Assembly: GCA_013151555.1 (NCBI GenBank)
Contig: JAADIA010000016.1
Coordinates: 1 to 17,416 of the forward strand
DNA from: Nitrospirota bacterium
GTDB lineage: Bacteria; NPL-UPA2; JAADIA01
Length of the DNA: 17,416 nucleotides
Direction of reading: 5' to 3'
Position numbers and translations under genes: made by a program. Position 1 is the stretch's first letter. The number at the start of each line of letters is the position of its first letter. The notes under the pieces are model-generated. The model did not search any database. It saw only the letters and a program-made list of their open reading frames with translations, and was not told the DNA's origin. Shown here in pieces: positions 13,454-17,416 of the stretch.

Positions 13454-14395
13454 TTATCTTATAAACTCTTCCGGGTCCTCCAATTTGAAATCCGCTAAGG
13501 GCGGCTTTGCTTCGGAATCCAATCCCGCTTCATAGTCAAACATCTCTTTTATCTCTTTCCCCAGTTTTTTATTTATTTTCCTGAGAGGAATCTTCATGGG
13601 ACAGGCCCGTTCACACTCTCCGCAATCAATACATCTCCCGGCTAAATGGAAAGCACGGACAATATTCCAAGTCGTATTTCCTTTCAGGGAAGGAGAAGGA
13701 GAAATCCACTGGGGTAATGTCTGGTCGGCAATACACTGAGGACAGAAACATAAAGGGCATACCTGACGACAGGCATAGCATTTAATACACCGGGCAAATT
13801 CTTTCTTCCAATACTGCCAGCGTTCCTCCTGAGACTTCCCTTCCAGCTCTTCCACCTGAGCATAAGCATTAACCTCAGGGCTCTGGGGCTCCGGGGCTCC
13901 GGAGTTCCGGTCATCTTTTATGAGAAGATCATAAACCTTAGGAATATGCACTTCACAAGCCTTACATTTCTCTAAGAGCTTTCCCTCTTTATCTTTATCT
14001 TTATCTTTATCTTTCAACTTTAAACCTTCAACCTTAAACTGTCTTTCGCCTTCAACGTCAAACTGCCCCTCACATTCCATCCCAATAATCACCACCTCGT
14101 CCCGTTTTATCTGATTTTCCTGGATGAGGCCAATAATGGATTTCACATCACATCCTTTGGCGACAACACCAATTTTGGGCGAGGGGGAAGAAGCAAGTTC
14201 CCTGGTTTCTATTAAATATCTCGAAAGATTATAAACGCAATGTTCGTTCCAGACCAGTCTTTCCACCTCGTCTTCTCTTTCGATAAAGCAAGGAGTGGTA
14301 GAGATTCCATCGCCGGCCATTTCATAACCAATGACCAGAGCTACCTTCTTCTCCCGGAGCAATTTCCCGACTTTTTCTTGCAATCGCTTAATCAT
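13454..14395 (-). CDS. flxC: FlxC-like 4Fe-4S dicluster subunit with repeat-expanded linkers
   Basis: A 313-residue iron-sulfur protein. The N-terminal half has GVVAKGCDVKSIIGLIQEN and VVIIGMEC (Cys108), then KLLEKCKACEVHIP (Cys144, Cys147), the wording of the F420-hydrogenase-beta/FlxC type. Two ferredoxin motifs follow: CIKCYACRQVCPLCFCPQC (Cys203, 206, 209, 213) and CIDCGECERACPMKIP (Cys255, 258, 261, 265). The C-terminus (FDYEAGLDSEAKPPLADF, EDPEEF) looks complete. Between Cys108 and Cys144 about 30 residues are low-complexity and repeat-encoded (QFDVEGERQFKVEGLK, then alternating Lys-Asp). A second GC-repeat linker, GAPEPQSPEV, is at 176-185. Both fall in loops between conserved cysteines and leave all ligands in place. 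The start ATG overlaps the 3' end of flxD by 8 bp. Probable role: relay of electrons between FlxA/FlxB and HdrA. Confidence 0.85.
   Translation of the reverse strand: MIKRLQEKVGKLLREKKVALVIGYEMAGDGISTTPCFIEREDEVERLVWNEHCVYNLSRYLIETRELASSPSPKIGVVAKGCDVKSIIGLIQENQIKRDEVVIIGMECEGQFDVEGERQFKVEGLKLKDKDKDKDKEGKLLEKCKACEVHIPKVYDLLIKDDRNSGAPEPQSPEVNAYAQVEELEGKSQEERWQYWKKEFARCIKCYACRQVCPLCFCPQCIADQTLPQWISPSPSLKGNTTWNIVRAFHLAGRCIDCGECERACPMKIPLRKINKKLGKEIKEMFDYEAGLDSEAKPPLADFKLEDPEEFIR
13878..13910. repeat. GC-rich repeat CTCCGGGGCTCC in a flxC linker
   Basis: The plus strand has the series GGGCTCTGGGGCTCC, GGGGCTCC and GGAGTTCCGG. The 12-mer CTCCGGGGCTCC (13889-13900) recurs in reverse orientation at 14419-14430 inside the flxD tail. 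In flxC it reads GAPEPQSPE, in a stretch without conserved residues. Confidence 0.5.
13985..14065 (-). repeat. in-frame repeat block in flxC, including four GATAAA units
   Basis: On the coding strand two TTYRAVGTTGAAGG-type units are followed by TTTAAAGTTGAAA and four perfect GATAAA hexamers (13987-14010). The block encodes about 27 residues lying between Cys108 and Cys144. Every unit length is compatible with the reading frame (hexamers, and two units giving FDVEGE/FKVEGL). It belongs to the same family as 912-941 and 5017-5058. Confidence 0.7.
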
Positions 14396-14888
14396 TTTTT
14401 AGGTGTTTCCTTTTAACTGGAGCCCCGGAGCACTTGTCAACCGGAGCACTTAATTGCTTATTCGGTCCCGCGGCCCTTACTTCCTCCACCACTGTTTTCA
14501 CTATCTCGGCCCATTTCTCTCCTTCTGCCGCCGAGACCCAGCTTACCTGAAATCTGCGAGGATCGACACCCAGGTACTCCAACAGCTTCTTGAAAACGGC
14601 AAATTTCCTTCGGGCATAATAATTGCCTTCCGAATAGTGACAGTCGCCCGGATGACAACCGGATACCAAAACACCATCCGCTCCATTCTCCAGACATTTG
14701 AGAACGAAGAGAGGGTTTACCCTCCCGGAACAGGGGACCCGAATAATTCTGATATTTGCCGGATAGGGTATCCGGCTTCCCCCGGCTAAATCCGCTCCCG
14801 CATAACTGCACCACTTACATAGGAAACCGATGATTTTAGGCTGCCATTCTTCTTGTTGTTCAGTATTTGGTTCTCGGGATTCGGTCAT
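14388..14888 (-). CDS. flxD: FlxD / MvhD-type iron-sulfur subunit
   Basis: A 166-residue protein of the MvhD/FlpD family, the small [2Fe-2S] subunit that hands electrons to HdrA. Seen: IIGFLCKWCSYAGADLAGG (Cys24, Cys27), IRVPCSGRVNPLFVLKCLENGADGVLVSGCHPGDCHY (Cys53, 65, 78, 83) and the closing WVSAAEGEKWAEIVKTVVEEV, a typical family end. About 24 further residues (from PNKQLSAPVDKCSGAPV on) are not typical. Their DNA carries a direct repeat of CCGGAGCACTT (14425-14435 and 14441-14451, written on the plus strand) and a copy of the GC-rich unit also found in flxC, so the tail is probably repeat-derived. ATG at 14888 follows AAAGGGAA at good distance. The 3' end overlaps flxC. Its position between hdrA and the other flx genes matches its bridging role. 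Confidence 0.9.
   Translation of the reverse strand: MTESREPNTEQQEEWQPKIIGFLCKWCSYAGADLAGGSRIPYPANIRIIRVPCSGRVNPLFVLKCLENGADGVLVSGCHPGDCHYSEGNYYARRKFAVFKKLLEYLGVDPRRFQVSWVSAAEGEKWAEIVKTVVEEVRAAGPNKQLSAPVDKCSGAPVKRKHLKND
14419..14451. repeat. direct repeat in the 3' end of flxD
   Basis: CCGGAGCACTT occurs twice with a 5-base gap (14425-14435, 14441-14451), preceded by GGAGCCCCGGAG, the reverse complement of a 12-mer in flxC. It lies entirely in the atypical C-terminal extension of FlxD. Confidence 0.6.
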
Positions 14889-14985
14889 TCTTTATTCCCT
14901 TTCATAAATCAGAGCATCCTTCAGGCGGACGTTTGATACTGATTTACCCTGATGTTCATAGAAAAGCTTAGAAATTTAAAATTTA

Positions 14986-15059
14986 GACAGGATTTACCCG
15001 ATTAACCGGATCTTTATTCTTCTTAAAACCATCATCCTGTACATCTTGTTAATCCCGTC
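14986..15059. repeat. GACAGGATT-family inverted repeat with 26-base arms
   Basis: Left arm 14986-15011 reads GACAGGATT, TACCCGATT, AACCGGAT. Right arm 15034-15059, read on the minus strand, is GACGGGATT, AACAAGATG, TACAGGAT. The arms are separated by 22 bases and can pair with several mismatches. A degraded tail similar to those at 7164 and 17184 follows. It sits in the 234-bp gap between hdrA and flxD. The rest of that gap shows no gene. Confidence 0.7.
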
Positions 15060-15122
15060 AAATATTTTCTTAATTTTAGGTCAATCCGTATCCAATAAAA
15101 ATGAAATTCTTGTCCAAGCAAG

Positions 15123-17090
15123 TTACGTTATTGCTTCCACTTCAGCGAGAATTTCCTCATCCCGGAATCCAGCTATATCTATTGCTCCCACCCGGCAGGT
15201 GGCACTGCAGGCGCCGCAACCATGGCAGACGCTCTCGATAACCTTGGCCACTATTTTCATCTCCTTAGTCAACCGGTCCTTCACATCTTCTTTCTCAATG
15301 GCGCTGAAGGGGCAAACCTGCAGACAGGCCAGGCAACCGCTGCAAATATCAGGGTTGACTTTAGCCACCAGAGGTTCCAGGGTCAGTTCATCAGGAGCTA
15401 TCAATCCGATAGCTTTAACGGAAGCGGCCGAAGCCGTAGCCACCGTATCGGGAATATCCTTGGGAGACTGACAAGCACCGGTCAGGAAGATACCGGCAGT
15501 GACCGTCTCCACGGGAGCCAGCTTAGGATGCGCTTCGGTAAAGAGATTGTTTTTGTCATAAGAAATCCCCAGCATCTGAGCCATCTTCCGGGCATCAGGT
15601 TGAGCTATCAGGCCACTGGCCAAGACGACTAAATCCGCTTTGATCTCAATCTGGGCACCACTCAAGGTATCTGCTCCCCGCACTATGAGCATATCGTCCT
15701 TCTCAAAAATTCGGGAAACCCGCCCCCGCAAATAGACTGCTCCGTACTCTTCCTGTACTCTTCTGACAAACTCTTCGTAATTCTTCCCTGCCGCTCTGAT
15801 ATCGATATAGAAGACATAAGCCTGAGCTTCGGAATTATGTTCCTTGAGGAGAAGCGCCTGCTTGGCCGTGTACATACAGCAAAGCCTTGAGCAATAGGGG
15901 AGCCCCTTCTGCTCGTCCCGGGAACCGACACACTGGATAAAGACAACATCTTTGGCTTCCCGGCCATCGGAAGGACGGACTATCTTTCCTCCTGTGGGAC
16001 CGGAAGCATTGGCCATCCTTTCAAAATGGAGGCCGGTAACTACATCTTTAAACTTTCCGTATCCATACTCTCCATAAACGGAATGGTCGAAAAGGGTGAA
16101 ACCGGTAGCCACGATGATGGCTCCAAATTTTTCCTTGATGATTTCATCCTCCTGCTCGTAATCGATGGCCCCCGGCGGGCAGACTTTCTGGCATATCTTA
16201 CACTTCTCCCGGAGGAAATATATGCAGTTCTTCCGGTCAATTACCGGAATGTTGGGCACAGCCTGAGGGAAAGGAACATAGATAGCTTTGCGTTTACCCA
16301 GGCCCATATCGAATTCCGAAGGGACCTTCGTGGGACACTTCCCATAACAGATTCCACAACCGGTACATTTGTCCATATCCACGGACCGGGCTCGTTTTCT
16401 AATTTTTACCTCAAAATTTCCCACATATCCGGAGACCTCTTCCACTTCAGAATAAGTATACAGAGTAATGTTATCATTCTGAGCTACAGTAACCATCTTG
16501 GGAGTAAGAATACAAGCGGCACAATCCAGGGTAGGAAAGGTCTTGTCGAAACGGGCCATCCTTCCCCCGACACTTGGCTCTCTTTCCACCAATACCACCT
16601 TAAATCCCGCCATAGATACATCAATGGCCGCCTGAATGCCGGCGATTCCTCCTCCAATAACCAGAACTTTCTTCTCCACCGGAATGCGCATCCGCTTCAA
16701 AGGAACATCTTTGCCTACCTTAGCCACCGCCATTTTTACCAGGTCAATGGCTTTTTTCGTACCTTCTTTTTTATCATGATGCACCCAGGAGCATTGCTCC
16801 CGGATATTGGCCATCTCCATCTGATAAGGATTAAGACCCGCTCCTTCTACACACTTACGAAAGGTTCTCTCATGGAGGCTGGGAGAACAGGAAGCCACTA
16901 CGATCTTATCCAGGTTATGTTTCTTGACGGCATCCTTGATCAGATTCTGCCCGGGCTCGGAACACATATAGCGATAGTCGGTAGCAAACTTCACCCGGGG
17001 CATCCCCCTGGCTACCTCAGCTACCTTCGCTACATCCACCGTGCCGGAAATATTAGTGCCGCAGTGACAGACAAAAACTCCGATTCTCAT
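15123..17090 (-). CDS. hdrA: heterodisulfide reductase subunit A (HdrA), flavin-bifurcating subunit
   Basis: A 655-residue full-length HdrA. An N-terminal cluster domain has Cys8/Cys10 (FVCHCGTNI), Cys43 (YMCSEPGQ), Cys68 (ASCSPSLHERTF) and Cys100 (IREQCSW). The FAD domain begins VLVIGGGIAGIQAA (146-151), with FPTLDCAACILTPKM (Cys190, Cys193) after it. An inserted ferredoxin domain has CTGCGICYGKCP (242-252) and CKICQKVCPPGAI (297-304). PYCSRLCCMYTAKQA is the usual HdrA core motif, and the C-terminus carries CSGCLACLQVCP (583-593) and CHGCGACSATCRVGAI (622-632). HdrA holds the FAD that splits electron pairs between ferredoxin and HdrB in related complexes. ATG at 17090 follows GGGAG at seven bases. 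An upstream TTG at 17129 would add 13 residues written in a TTTGGGATTT repeat fragment and is unlikely. hdrB precedes it and flxD follows, each across a repeat-filled gap. Confidence 0.95.
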   Translation of the reverse strand: MRIGVFVCHCGTNISGTVDVAKVAEVARGMPRVKFATDYRYMCSEPGQNLIKDAVKKHNLDKIVVASCSPSLHERTFRKCVEGAGLNPYQMEMANIREQCSWVHHDKKEGTKKAIDLVKMAVAKVGKDVPLKRMRIPVEKKVLVIGGGIAGIQAAIDVSMAGFKVVLVEREPSVGGRMARFDKTFPTLDCAACILTPKMVTVAQNDNITLYTYSEVEEVSGYVGNFEVKIRKRARSVDMDKCTGCGICYGKCPTKVPSEFDMGLGKRKAIYVPFPQAVPNIPVIDRKNCIYFLREKCKICQKVCPPGAIDYEQEDEIIKEKFGAIIVATGFTLFDHSVYGEYGYGKFKDVVTGLHFERMANASGPTGGKIVRPSDGREAKDVVFIQCVGSRDEQKGLPYCSRLCCMYTAKQALLLKEHNSEAQAYVFYIDIRAAGKNYEEFVRRVQEEYGAVYLRGRVSRIFEKDDMLIVRGADTLSGAQIEIKADLVVLASGLIAQPDARKMAQMLGISYDKNNLFTEAHPKLAPVETVTAGIFLTGACQSPKDIPDTVATASAASVKAIGLIAPDELTLEPLVAKVNPDICSGCLACLQVCPFSAIEKEDVKDRLTKEMKIVAKVIESVCHGCGACSATCRVGAIDIAGFRDEEILAEVEAIT

Positions 17091-17155
17091 CAAAAATCTC
17101 CCATCTAAATCCCAAATCTCAAGACACAAGAAAAACTTTCGTTGTTCATTTTAGT

Positions 17156-17232
17156 ATCCTGTTTTCATCCTGTATATCCTGTCAAAATAGTTTTAGGTTC
17201 CAAGCAATGTTTATCTATGATTACGAAGTTTT
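17156..17232. repeat. GACAGGATT-family repeat with tail, between hdrB and hdrA
   Basis: Read on the minus strand, 17156-17183 gives GACAGGAT, ATACAGGAT and a further degenerate unit. The following bases (17184-17232) resemble the tail of the copy at 7164-7212, so the element is longer than the 9-base units alone. It fills most of the 168-bp hdrB-hdrA gap. Confidence 0.65.
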
Positions 17233-17258
17233 TTTATTTGTCATTGATAATGCGTTTG

Positions 17259-17416
17259 TCATTTTATCAGTCCTTTACCCTTCAATAACTTCCTGGGATC
17301 GACCATAAGTTTATTTAACCCCAGTTTCCCCGGGTCCACCCCCAGAGCTAATCCGACTAACTGGGTAAAGTAGAAAATGGGCAGACAGAATTCTTCTCCG
17401 TATTTTTTCTCAATCT
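17259..17416 (-). CDS. hdrB: heterodisulfide reductase subunit B (HdrB), C-terminal fragment
   Basis: Only the last 51 residues are in the window. They read KYGEEFCLPIFYFTQLVGLALG, then DPGKLGLNKLMVDPRKLL, ending at a TGA at 17259-17261. The FYFTQLVGLALG plus GLNKLMVDP pattern is the typical end of HdrB, which carries the noncubane [4Fe-4S] clusters that reduce the disulfide acceptor. The catalytic CCG domains lie upstream, outside the window. hdrC is not seen and, if present, should be further upstream. Its position directly before hdrA supports the call. Confidence 0.8.
   Translation of the reverse strand, partial: IEKKYGEEFCLPIFYFTQLVGLALGVDPGKLGLNKLMVDPRKLLKGKGLIK

Noticed and set aside
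13987-14010. Four tandem hexamers and the nearby repeats as a possible CRISPR array
   Set aside because: Units are 6 bases with no spacers and lie in a coding frame. The other tandem repeats (12150-12214) also lack unique spacers and no cas gene is present.
14919-14945. Possible third copy of the REP-like palindrome (GCATCC...CAGGCGGA)
   Set aside because: Only about 10 bases match continuously and the palindrome is not kept, so I do not count it as a copy.
15123-17090. Selenocysteine or a missing-ligand variant of HdrA
   Set aside because: No in-frame TGA occurs in the gene and the cysteine motifs are complete, so this is an ordinary cysteine HdrA.
16026-17108. 360-codon open frame on the plus strand opposite hdrA
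   Set aside because: It lies entirely antisense to an unmistakable HdrA and its translation shows no recognisable motif or composition. It is a by-product of the hdrA codon pattern.

Overview
The window reads as a piece of chromosome from an anaerobic, uncultured-type bacterium. It has about even base composition and is gene-dense, with nearly everything on the minus strand. There are no rRNA or tRNA genes, no transposases, no CRISPR arrays, and no gap longer than about 235 bp without a gene. Almost every gap is filled by short repeats of several unrelated families (GACAGGATT-type, TTTGGGATTT-type, TTAAGTATTA-type, TTTAAAGTTGAAAG-type, and a REP-like palindrome). I associate such repeat loads with candidate-phylum genomes such as Omnitrophota, but that is a weak inference and I do not assign a phylum.

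Right-hand block (about 9.4 to 17.4 kb, minus strand, read from high to low coordinates): the end of hdrB, then hdrA, flxD (mvhD-like), flxC, a small repeat-derived ORF, flxB, flxA, a menA-like prenyltransferase and a four-heme cytochrome c. The unit closes with an intrinsic terminator near 9.41 kb. The first six encode a heterodisulfide-reductase/flavin-oxidoreductase (Hdr-Flx) complex. Complexes of this type are thought to bifurcate electrons from NAD(P)H to ferredoxin and to a disulfide-type acceptor. No hydrogenase or formate dehydrogenase subunit lies beside it, so FlxA should be the electron entry point. The MenA-like and cytochrome genes downstream suggest, without proving, a link to a menaquinone/cytochrome chain.

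Centre (8.6 to 9.4 kb): the only plus-strand gene, a CDP-alcohol phosphatidyltransferase-like membrane protein, is divergent from a TatD nuclease/radical-SAM fusion. Both have readable sigma-70-type promoters in the 155-bp space between their start codons, and the fusion's promoter carries a perfect 8-bp inverted repeat in its spacer.

Left-hand block (1 to 8.6 kb, minus strand): tatD-rSAM, an FGGY carbohydrate kinase, phosphomannomutase/phosphoglucomutase, mtnA (overlapping by 19 bp), a DnaJ-TPR protein, a DUF362/ferredoxin protein, and thiL. thiL is broken by a frameshift and runs off the left edge. These are mostly housekeeping and sugar-phosphate or cofactor functions in a co-directional run.

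The most unusual theme is how repeats meet genes. In-frame repeat copies sit inside FlxC and the phosphomannomutase. GC-rich repeat units form the FlxD tail and part of a FlxC linker. A repeat hairpin between flxC and flxB is open as a 58-codon ORF with a strong Shine-Dalgarno and an ATGA overlap onto flxB.
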